In this document: piece by piece, positions 1-5,482 of the stretch
How the letters are laid out: every line of letters begins with the position of its first letter
Numbering within the stretch: position 1 is the first letter of the stretch
Source: Pseudomonadota bacterium
GTDB lineage: Bacteria > Pseudomonadota > Gammaproteobacteria > Steroidobacterales > Steroidobacteraceae
DNA: 5,482 bases
Reading direction: 5' to 3'
Assembly (NCBI GenBank): GCA_003242495.1
Contig: QGUO01000269.1
Span: 1 to 5,482 of the forward strand
Position numbers and translations under genes: made by a program
Notes under the pieces: model-generated
Seen by the model: only the letters and a program-made list of their open reading frames with translations
Database searches by the model: none
Told to the model about the DNA's origin: nothing

Positions 1-1299
1 TTCCATGCCGACGCGCTTGGCGAGCTGACCGACCTTGCCGTTGCACAGGATGAGCTGCTGCTGCAGATACGCGCGCTCGAAGTGCTCGCGCGCCTCGCGC
101 AAGGGCAATGCGAGCAGATCCTGCTTGACCAGGGGCTCGTCGGTCGGGGCGTGGGTAGCGAGCTCACGCTCGATCTCCTCGAGCTTGATCTCCTCCTCGC
201 CGCCCAGGATGAGCAGCCGCTGCACCAGGTTGCGCAGCTCACGCACGTTGCCCGGCCAGGGATAGTTGCGCAGCCGGTTCTGCGCCGCCACGCCGAAGCG
301 CCGGAACGGCAATCCCTCCTCGTCCACCAGCCGGTCCACGTAGTAGCGCAGCAGGTCAGGCACGTCCTGGGCGTATTCGCGCAGTGGCGGAATGCTCAAG
401 GTGATGATGTTCAGCCGGGACAACAGCTCCAGGCGCACGCTGGTTTCGTTCTCCGGATTGAGCAGGCGCGGCGTGGCCGAGCCGATGATGCGCACGTTGA
501 GCTTCACCGGCGCAGCGCCGCCCACGCGGGTGATCGACTGGGTCTCGAGCGCGGCCACCAGTAACCCCTGGGCGCGCTGTGGCAGATCCTCGACGCCGTT
601 CACGAACAGCACGCCGCCGGCCGCCTGCTCGAGCAACCCCGCATGCACGCCCGATGCATCCTCGGTGCCGTGCAGGGCAGCGGCCGCCCCGTCCTCGGTG
701 ATACCGGTGGCCACCAGTTGCACGAAGGGACCGGAGGCGCGCGGGCTGATCGCGTGCATGTAGCGGGCGAACGCCTCCCGCCCGGTGCCCGGCTCACCCA
801 CGATGAGCACCGGCGTATCGTGCGGGGCGACCTGCTGGACCTGCTCACGCAGCGCGTGCATCGCGCGGCTCTTGCCCACCGGCGCCATCATCGGCGGCAC
901 CAGCGTGCGGTTGATCTGGCGCTTGTTGCGCCCCGAATCGAGCGCCCGCTCCACGGTCCGCAGCAGCTTCACCAGCGACAAGGGCTTCTCGACGAAGTCG
1001 AAGGCGCCGAGCCGCGTGGCTTCCACGGCCGTCTCCACGGTGCCATGCCCCGACATCATGACCACCGGGCAGGATGGTCCGGACAACTGCGTCCATTCAC
1101 GCAGCAGGGTGATGCCGTCGGTATCCGGCATCCAGATGTCGAGCAGCACCAGGTCGGGGTCGTGCTGCTCGCGCGCGGCGCGTGCCTCGGCGGCGTTCGC
1201 GGCGACATCGACCTCGTAGCCCTCGTCCGCAAGGATCTCCTTCAGGAGCCCGCGGATCTCGGCTTCGTCATCTACCACCAGAATGCGCGCAGCACTCAT
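1..1299 (-). CDS. ntrX: NtrX-like response regulator with degenerate AAA+ domain (3' end cut by window edge)
   Basis: DNA-binding response regulator, the probable phosphorylation target of the adjacent NtrY kinase. The frame is open for 433 codons to the window edge without a stop, so only the last part of the C-terminal helix-turn-helix is missing. Receiver domain, about residues 4-120: acidic pair D10/D11, phosphoacceptor D54 in LLDIWMPDTDG, S83 and K105 are all present, so phosphorylation should work. Central AAA+ domain, about 139-370: the Walker A region reads GEPGTGRE (168-175) with Arg in place of Lys. The GAFTGA loop is absent, and the Walker B segment reads VLFVNGVEDLP, with N234-G235 where Asp-Glu is expected. 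Arginines matching the R-finger region (R289, R295) and YPWPGNVREL (346-355) remain. A Fis-type helix-turn-helix begins near 400 and is cut at the edge. ATG at 1299 is chosen because AGGAG lies 6 nt upstream. It follows ntrY directly. Family assignment is firm; the regulated genes cannot be read from the sequence. Confidence 0.9.
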   Translation of the reverse strand, partial: MSAARILVVDDEAEIRGLLKEILADEGYEVDVAANAAEARAAREQHDPDLVLLDIWMPDTDGITLLREWTQLSGPSCPVVMMSGHGTVETAVEATRLGAFDFVEKPLSLVKLLRTVERALDSGRNKRQINRTLVPPMMAPVGKSRAMHALREQVQQVAPHDTPVLIVGEPGTGREAFARYMHAISPRASGPFVQLVATGITEDGAAAALHGTEDASGVHAGLLEQAAGGVLFVNGVEDLPQRAQGLLVAALETQSITRVGGAAPVKLNVRIIGSATPRLLNPENETSVRLELLSRLNIITLSIPPLREYAQDVPDLLRYYVDRLVDEEGLPFRRFGVAAQNRLRNYPWPGNVRELRNLVQRLLILGGEEEIKLEEIERELATHAPTDEPLVKQDLLALPLREAREHFERAYLQQQLILCNGKVGQLAKRVGME

Positions 1300-1305
1300 G
1301 CACAT

Positions 1306-1310
1306 CTCCT
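1306..1310 (-). promoter_or_regulatory. Shine-Dalgarno of ntrX
   Basis: AGGAG on the minus strand, overlapping the TAG stop of ntrY and 6 nt before the ATG at 1299. It decides between two in-frame ATG codons. The upstream one at 1305 abuts the Shine-Dalgarno directly and leaves no spacer, so 1299 is the likely start. The overlap with the upstream stop codon suggests that ribosomes finishing ntrY can reinitiate on ntrX. Confidence 0.75.
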
Positions 1311-3528
1311 AAGACTTGGCTCGCACCAAGCCAAGACGATCCCGGCCTGGACCGGCGGTCCGGGCCGACGCGGCGAGCGGCAGCTCGATGCGCACCCGGG
1401 CACCGCCTGCCGGGCCATTGTCGGCTTCGATCTTGCCGCCATGTTCTTCGACGATTTTCTTCACGATTGCAAGCCCGAGCCCGGTGCCTTTGGGCTTGGT
1501 GGTGACATACGGCTCGAAAACCTGCCCGAGAACATCGGTACGGAAGCCCGGCCCATTGTCCTCCACCACGATCTCCGCTGCAGCCGCGCCGCCGTGCACC
1601 GCCCTCCGGGTGCACACGCGAATCTCGGCATGCTCGACACCCTCCAGCGCTTCCATGGAGTTCGCCAGCAGATTATGCAAAATCTGCCGCATGCGGCCGC
1701 GATCCGCCTCGATCCAGGTCAGCGCCGGGTCGAGCGCCAGCTGCGGGCGTCGGGACCGTCCCTGCGCTGCATACAGCTCGACCACCTCGCTGACCAGCTG
1801 ATTCAGATCGAAGCGCGAGACCTCCATCTGCGGCGCACGCGCATACTCGCTGAAGGCGTTGACCATCTCCTTCATGGCCTCGACCTGCTGGACGATGGTG
1901 TGCGTGGCACGATCGAGCACCTGGGCGTCGGCCTGATTCATGGACCCGAGCAGCTTGCGGCGCATGCGCTCGGCGGAGAGCTGGATGGGGGTCAGCGGAT
2001 TCTTGATCTCGTGGGCGAGCCGGCGCGCCACCTCGCCCCAGGCCGCATCGCGCTGCGCCTGCAGCAGCGCGGTGATGTCGTCGAACACGATCACGAAGCC
2101 GCCCGGGCTGCGATCTTCACCGGAGAGCGTGGTGCACGCGCACATCAGCACCCGGCGCGTGGACTCCCCCTGCAGGATCAGCTGCTCGCGCCATTCGGTG
2201 CGGCCGGCATCGAGATGTGCGCTGCACGCCGCCTCGAACTGCTCGAACAGGGGGCTGCCGGCGCCGGCCTGTGCCAGCGGCTGGCCGATGCAGCGCGCCA
2301 CGTCCGCGCCCAGAATCGCGCCGGCCGCCTGGTTCATGGTGCGCACGGTGCGATCGGGCTCCAGCGACAACACACCGGTGGAAAGCCGCGCCAGGATGAC
2401 CGCAAGATTGGCGCGCTCGGCTTCCACCGCCTGCTGGCTGCGGTGCGCTTCCTCGCGGGCCCGCGCCAGGCGCTTGGTCATGTCGTTGAACGAGTGCACC
2501 AGGATGCCCATCTCGTCGTGCGAGGTCAGCGGCAGGCGCATGTCGAAATCACCCTTGGCAACGGCGCGCGTGCCGGCCACCAGGTCCTGGATGGGACGGA
2601 CCAGGCGGCGCGCCGCCCAGAACGCGCCGTACAGCGCCGCGAACAGCGACAGCAGCAGCACCAGCGTGAGGGTGAGCGTGAAGGATTGCTTGAGCGGCTC
2701 GCGCAGACGCGCCTTCTCGCCGTAGTTCTGGTAGGCCGCCTCCACGGTGTCGGCCAGTTCGCCGAGGCGTCGCTCGATTGGATAGATGGCCTGCAGCATG
2801 CGCGGCTCTTCGCCCGGCGTGCCCGGCACCGGCACGGCGGCGCGTACGAGGTAGCCGCCGTCGCCCAGTGGATCGAGCGTGACGTATTCGCGGCCTTGGC
2901 GGACCTGCATGGTCATTTCCTCGCTCGCCTGGGTCGGCAGGTTCTCGCCGATGCCCTCGGAGCTGGTGGCAATGATACGGCTGTTCGAGCCGAGCACGGT
3001 GAGCTCCACGGCACCGTGCATCTGGCGCATGCGCTCGAGCATTCCCACCGGGTCGGCGTCGTACCGCGCCAGCTCGGCGGCGACCTGCCGCGTGCGCTCC
3101 AGATGCTCGCGCATGCGCAAGTCGAGCGCGGCACGCGAGAGGGTGAGCGCATCCTCGAGGCCCGCACGGATCTCGACGTGGAACCAGCTGTCGATGCCGC
3201 GGTTGATGAACACCACGGCGAAGTAGAACACCAGCAGCAGCGGCAGCATGGCCAGCGTGGCCGACAGCCACACCATGCGCGCTTCCATGCGCGAGCCGAC
3301 CACGCGGCGACGCCAATCGCGCACCAGCTGCGTCAGCCGGCCACCGATCAGCGCGAGCAGCACCAGGAGCCCGGCGACGTTCACCCCGACGATGAAGGGG
3401 TGCAGGTCGCTGAAATTTTCAGACTGCTGAACCGTCTGCGCCATGAGCAGCAGCGCCGCCACCCACAAGCCGGAGCCGACCAGCACCAGCAGGGTGACGA
3501 CCATGCGTTTCAGAGCCTGAGCGGCCAT
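1309..3528 (-). CDS. ntrY: NtrY-like membrane sensor histidine kinase
   Basis: Inner-membrane sensor kinase of the NtrY family, expected to phosphorylate the adjacent NtrX; 739 residues, usual for the family. Hydrophobic segments lie near 10-31, 45-63, 84-108 and 283-306. The Arg-rich stretch between the second and third (DWRRR) fits a cytoplasmic loop, which leaves residues about 109-282 as a large periplasmic region. HAMP domain at about 303-355 (RRLVRPIQDL onward), then a PAS domain at about 370-490. The phosphoacceptor region has HEIKNPLTPIQLS with H506. The ATPase domain shows the N box (HNLLANSMEAL, N619 and N623), the G1 box EDNGPGF (656-662) and FEPYVTTKPKGTGLGLAIVK (671-690), so the kinase core looks complete. 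The start could also be GTG at 3537 or ATG at 3504. I chose ATG at 3528, which leaves a short basic N-terminus before the first membrane helix. It overlaps the DUF4390 gene end by 19 nt, so translational coupling is likely. The stimulus is unknown; nitrogen and redox signals are reported for relatives. Confidence 0.92.
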   Translation of the reverse strand: MAAQALKRMVVTLLVLVGSGLWVAALLLMAQTVQQSENFSDLHPFIVGVNVAGLLVLLALIGGRLTQLVRDWRRRVVGSRMEARMVWLSATLAMLPLLLVFYFAVVFINRGIDSWFHVEIRAGLEDALTLSRAALDLRMREHLERTRQVAAELARYDADPVGMLERMRQMHGAVELTVLGSNSRIIATSSEGIGENLPTQASEEMTMQVRQGREYVTLDPLGDGGYLVRAAVPVPGTPGEEPRMLQAIYPIERRLGELADTVEAAYQNYGEKARLREPLKQSFTLTLTLVLLLSLFAALYGAFWAARRLVRPIQDLVAGTRAVAKGDFDMRLPLTSHDEMGILVHSFNDMTKRLARAREEAHRSQQAVEAERANLAVILARLSTGVLSLEPDRTVRTMNQAAGAILGADVARCIGQPLAQAGAGSPLFEQFEAACSAHLDAGRTEWREQLILQGESTRRVLMCACTTLSGEDRSPGGFVIVFDDITALLQAQRDAAWGEVARRLAHEIKNPLTPIQLSAERMRRKLLGSMNQADAQVLDRATHTIVQQVEAMKEMVNAFSEYARAPQMEVSRFDLNQLVSEVVELYAAQGRSRRPQLALDPALTWIEADRGRMRQILHNLLANSMEALEGVEHAEIRVCTRRAVHGGAAAAEIVVEDNGPGFRTDVLGQVFEPYVTTKPKGTGLGLAIVKKIVEEHGGKIEADNGPAGGARVRIELPLAASARTAGPGRDRLGLVRAKS
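3510..3528 (-). other. 19-nt gene overlap, DUF4390 gene / ntrY
   Basis: The end of the DUF4390 reading frame (Trp-Pro-Leu-Arg-Leu-stop) and the first codons of ntrY share these bases in different frames. The ntrY ATG has only a weak GAGTGG-like element upstream, so its translation probably depends on ribosomes arriving from the DUF4390 gene. If the GTG at 3537 is used instead, the overlap grows to 28 nt, so coupling is implied either way. Confidence 0.65.
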
Positions 3529-4163
3529 GTGTACCACTCGCTGACCTGACGCCAGTTATCCGCCCAGAACAGCACGAAACGCAAGACGTCCGGCATGGTG
3601 CGCACGTCGAGCGTGGCCCGCAGGCTGATCTCGTGCCGGCCCTGCTCCGCGAGCAGCGCCTGGTCCAGGATGGGCAGGTTGCTCACCACGCGCAGCGAGT
3701 CCAGGGCCGCATCGAGCGTCGGAAAGGACGACTGCTTGCCGCTGTTCAGGTTACGCACCAGGTACCGGTCGCTCAGCGCATGGTAGACGAGCTCATAGCG
3801 CTGTTGCAGCGCGGCAACGGTCTCGTTGAACCAGAAGCGGCGCGCGCGCCGCACCACGATATCCAGGTCGAGCGTGAGCATGACGCCCTCGCGCAGCGCC
3901 GCGCGGGCACCTTCCGGCAGACGGAAGTCGAACGTGGCGTTCAGCTGCAACACGCCCTGCGCCAGCTCGACGTAGGCGGAACGGATTTCGAAGCGCTGCG
4001 GCTCCTGCGCCTCGGCGGCATACGGCCACGCGAGCAGCAACGCGGCGGCTGCGAGGCGCAGCCCTGCCGCGATCCTGCCGAAGCGCCCGTCGCAGCGCCC
4101 GAGATCCTGCCATCCGAGAGTCGCCAACAGCCGGTTATCCTGTTGTTTGTTGCAGGCAAGCAT
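3510..4163 (-). CDS. DUF4390 family secreted protein
   Basis: Protein of 217 residues matching the DUF4390 family of small exported proteobacterial proteins with no settled function. A signal peptide is visible: basic stretch RFGRIAAGLR (28-37), hydrophobic core LAAAALLLAW, and a probable cleavage after A52 in AEA-QEP. The mature part (about 53-217) has alternating hydrophobic residues suggesting beta structure, with FEIRSAYVEL, a LNATFDF strand, RRARRFWFNE, and a Trp-rich end (WADNWRQVSEWYTWPLRL). No catalytic motif is recognised. The N-terminal region before the signal is long (about 27 residues) and lacks a good Shine-Dalgarno. A TTG at 4127, with AGGA 10 nt upstream at the rsmB stop, is an alternative start. 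The gene is sandwiched between rsmB and ntrY and overlaps both, which hints at a role linked to the NtrY periplasmic sensor (inference). The family call rests on recognition plus context. Confidence 0.8.
   Translation of the reverse strand: MLACNKQQDNRLLATLGWQDLGRCDGRFGRIAAGLRLAAAALLLAWPYAAEAQEPQRFEIRSAYVELAQGVLQLNATFDFRLPEGARAALREGVMLTLDLDIVVRRARRFWFNETVAALQQRYELVYHALSDRYLVRNLNSGKQSSFPTLDAALDSLRVVSNLPILDQALLAEQGRHEISLRATLDVRTMPDVLRFVLFWADNWRQVSEWYTWPLRL
4135..4163 (-). other. 29-nt gene overlap, rsmB / DUF4390 gene
   Basis: With the ATG at 4163, the DUF4390 gene begins inside the last codons of rsmB. No clear Shine-Dalgarno precedes this ATG. If the TTG at 4127 is used instead, the genes do not overlap but remain only about 7 nt apart. 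Both readings put the two genes on one transcript. Confidence 0.5.
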
Positions 4164-5482
4164 AATAGAAGCCGTCCATGGCGGCTGTCCCCGCCGCGAT
4201 CCGCAGTCCGACGCCGGCATCGATCCCTTCGTCGCGCAACGCCGCCAGCTCCGCGGCCGGCGCGCCGCTCTGCGCCAGCGCGTCGGCCGTGACGTCGGCG
4301 GCCTCGGGATGTCGACGCAGAAATGCCTCCACGACGTCGGAGGTCTCCGCGCGCAACGCCGAGCAGCTCGCATAGACCAGCCGTCCGCCCGGGGCCAGCA
4401 GTGGCCACAGCGCTTCGAGCAATTCGGCCTGCCGCACCGCCAATGCCGGGATGTCGTCGGCGCGGCGCAGCAGTTTGACGTCGGGATGGCGGCGGATCAC
4501 GCCGGTCGCCGAGCAGGGAACGTCCAGCAGCACCCGATCGAATCGCCTCCCGTCCCACCAGGCCCCGGGCTGTGCCGCATCGCCTTGCACGAGACGCGCC
4601 TCGAGACCCAGCCGGCGCAGATTCTCCGCGACACGCTGCAGTCGGCTCGCCGAGACATCGACGGCCACGAGCTCGGCAAGCGACGGCTGCAACTCGAGCA
4701 GATGGCCGGTCTTGCCGCCCGGTGCGGCGCAGGCGTCGAGCACGCGTTCGCCGGCGCGGGGCGCCAGCAGGTGCGCGGCAAGCTGCGCCGCGGGATCCTG
4801 CACCGACACGCGCCCCTGCGCGAAGCCCGGCAGCTCGGCGACATCGCAAGGCCGTTCGAGCCGCAGCGCCTCACCGCCGAACAGACTGGCGCTCACGGCG
4901 TGTCCGGCCTGCTCGAGCTCGCGGCGATAGGCCTCCGGCGCGCCGCGCCGGCGGTTCACGCGCAGCCAGAACGGCGGACGATCGTTGTTCGCCGCCAGGA
5001 TGCGCTCGAGCTGCCCGGACCAGTCCGTCCGCAGCGCATCGACCAGCCAGCGCGGATGCGCCGTGCGCACCGCCAGGTCACCATCGGTTCGTCGCGCGAG
5101 TTCCGCACGTTCGCGCAGGTAGCGTCGCAGGACGGCGTTGATCAGGCCCGCCGCGCGCGGCTGACGCAGCACTCGAGCCGCATTCACGGTTTCGGCGACG
5201 GCGGCATGCGTGGCAATGTCCGTGTATTCGAGCTGGCACAGGCCGACCACGGCCAGTGCGCGGATTTCCGGGGACGGTGGCGCGCCGCGCGTCAGCAGCC
5301 GCGCCAGGATGGCATCCAACCGGATGTACCAACGCAGGCTGTCGTAACACAGCGAGCGCAGCAGCCCGCGCGCCTGGGCAGTGGCGGGGCGCTCGGCCGC
5401 CAACATGCGATCCAGGGAGCGGCCCTGGAACGCCACTTGCGCCACGATCTGCGCGGCGCGGGCGCGTACGACTGCCCCGCTG
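4135..5482 (-). CDS. rsmB: 16S rRNA (cytosine(967)-C5)-methyltransferase RsmB (5' end cut by window edge)
   Basis: S-adenosylmethionine-dependent enzyme that methylates C967 of 16S rRNA in the cytoplasm. Numbering from the GTG at 5445: a NusB-like RNA-binding domain covers about 1-130, including FQGRSLDRML and the AGLINAVLRRYLRER helix typical of this family. A Rossmann methyltransferase domain covers about 150-436. The cofactor-binding motif is DACAAPGGKTGHLLEL (237-252). The two cysteines of m5C RNA methyltransferases are both present: C311 in LLDVPCSATGVIRRHPDVK and C361 in VYASCS. DGFYYA near the end is also typical. The GTG at 5445 is not the natural start: the frame stays open to the window edge, and the preceding residues AVVRARAAQI align with the usual RsmB N-terminal helix, so a few codons lie outside. 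In relatives fmt often precedes this gene (recollection, not visible here). The enzyme appears intact and ordinary. Confidence 0.95.
   Translation of the reverse strand, partial: SGAVVRARAAQIVAQVAFQGRSLDRMLAAERPATAQARGLLRSLCYDSLRWYIRLDAILARLLTRGAPPSPEIRALAVVGLCQLEYTDIATHAAVAETVNAARVLRQPRAAGLINAVLRRYLRERAELARRTDGDLAVRTAHPRWLVDALRTDWSGQLERILAANNDRPPFWLRVNRRRGAPEAYRRELEQAGHAVSASLFGGEALRLERPCDVAELPGFAQGRVSVQDPAAQLAAHLLAPRAGERVLDACAAPGGKTGHLLELQPSLAELVAVDVSASRLQRVAENLRRLGLEARLVQGDAAQPGAWWDGRRFDRVLLDVPCSATGVIRRHPDVKLLRRADDIPALAVRQAELLEALWPLLAPGGRLVYASCSALRAETSDVVEAFLRRHPEAADVTADALAQSGAPAAELAALRDEGIDAGVGLRIAAGTAAMDGFYYACLQQTTG

Larger units (their letters stand above)
1..5482 (-). other. Putative rsmB-DUF4390-ntrY-ntrX operon
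   Basis: Four same-strand genes with overlaps or gaps under about 10 nt leave no room for internal terminators or conventional intergenic promoters. The operon promoter and terminator must lie outside the window. An internal promoter within a coding region cannot be excluded, but no convincing -35/-10 or -24/-12 element was noticed. Confidence 0.7.

Noticed and set aside
82..564. Plus-strand open frame of 160 codons near the left edge
   Set aside because: Same antisense frame as the long shadow, interrupted by the single TTA codon of ntrX. It lies fully opposite the conserved WPGNVREL and receiver-output region of NtrX.
1303..1305. In-frame ATG at 1305 as ntrX start
   Set aside because: It directly abuts the AGGAG element with no spacer, while the ATG at 1299 has a good 6-nt spacing and gives the normal short N-terminus before the ILVVDDE strand.
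643..3549. A 968-codon plus-strand open frame antisense to ntrY and ntrX
   Set aside because: It is codon-aligned with the minus-strand genes, where antisense stops need TTA, CTA or TCA codons that this GC-rich genome almost never uses. The product is His, Arg and Gln rich with no recognisable domain, while the opposite strand has clear motifs throughout.
3510..4373. Extending the DUF4390 gene to an upstream start at 4373 (287 codons)
   Set aside because: The extra 70 residues lie wholly inside conserved rsmB sequence, are Arg/Pro rich shadow composition, and would bury the signal peptide far from the N-terminus.
3941..4849. Minus-strand 302-codon open frame inside rsmB
   Set aside because: It is an alternate frame of rsmB, with low-complexity Arg/Ala/Gly composition. 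The rsmB frame carries the methyltransferase motifs.
4135..5445. GTG at 5445 as the true rsmB start
   Set aside because: The frame stays open to the edge and the upstream residues (AVVRARAAQI) continue the expected first helix of the NusB-like domain, so the real start lies outside the window.

Overview
The window is GC-rich, densely coding bacterial DNA. All four genes lie on the minus strand, so they read from the right edge to the left. In transcription order they are: rsmB (16S rRNA m5C967 methyltransferase, 5' end outside the window), a secreted DUF4390-family protein, an NtrY-type membrane sensor histidine kinase, and an NtrX-type response regulator (its last residues outside the window). 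Gene content, order and codon use point to a high-GC gammaproteobacterium, perhaps near Xanthomonadales, Nevskiales, Steroidobacter or Ectothiorhodospira relatives. From memory, rsmB followed by DUF4390, ntrY and ntrX is an ordinary chromosomal arrangement in such bacteria. The exact lineage cannot be fixed from the sequence alone.

Layout: 5482-4135 rsmB; 4163-3510 DUF4390 protein, overlapping the rsmB end by 29 nt; 3528-1309 ntrY, overlapping the DUF4390 gene by 19 nt; 1299-1 ntrX, after an 8-10 nt gap that holds a clear Shine-Dalgarno. There is no intergenic stretch long enough for an internal promoter or terminator, so the block looks like one co-transcribed, partly translationally coupled operon. 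No RNA gene, repeat array, mobile element or CRISPR is visible.

Function: RsmB acts alone on the ribosome. The DUF4390 protein has a signal peptide and should sit in the periplasm, where the large extracytoplasmic region of NtrY also lies. NtrY should autophosphorylate on His506 and pass phosphate to Asp54 of NtrX.

The most interesting point is in NtrX. Its receiver domain is intact, but its central AAA+ domain has lost the GAFTGA sigma-54 contact loop, the Walker A lysine (now Arg) and the Walker B Asp-Glu pair (now Asn-Gly). Despite its family name it is therefore unlikely to be an ATP-driven sigma-54 activator. I see no wholly new system here.
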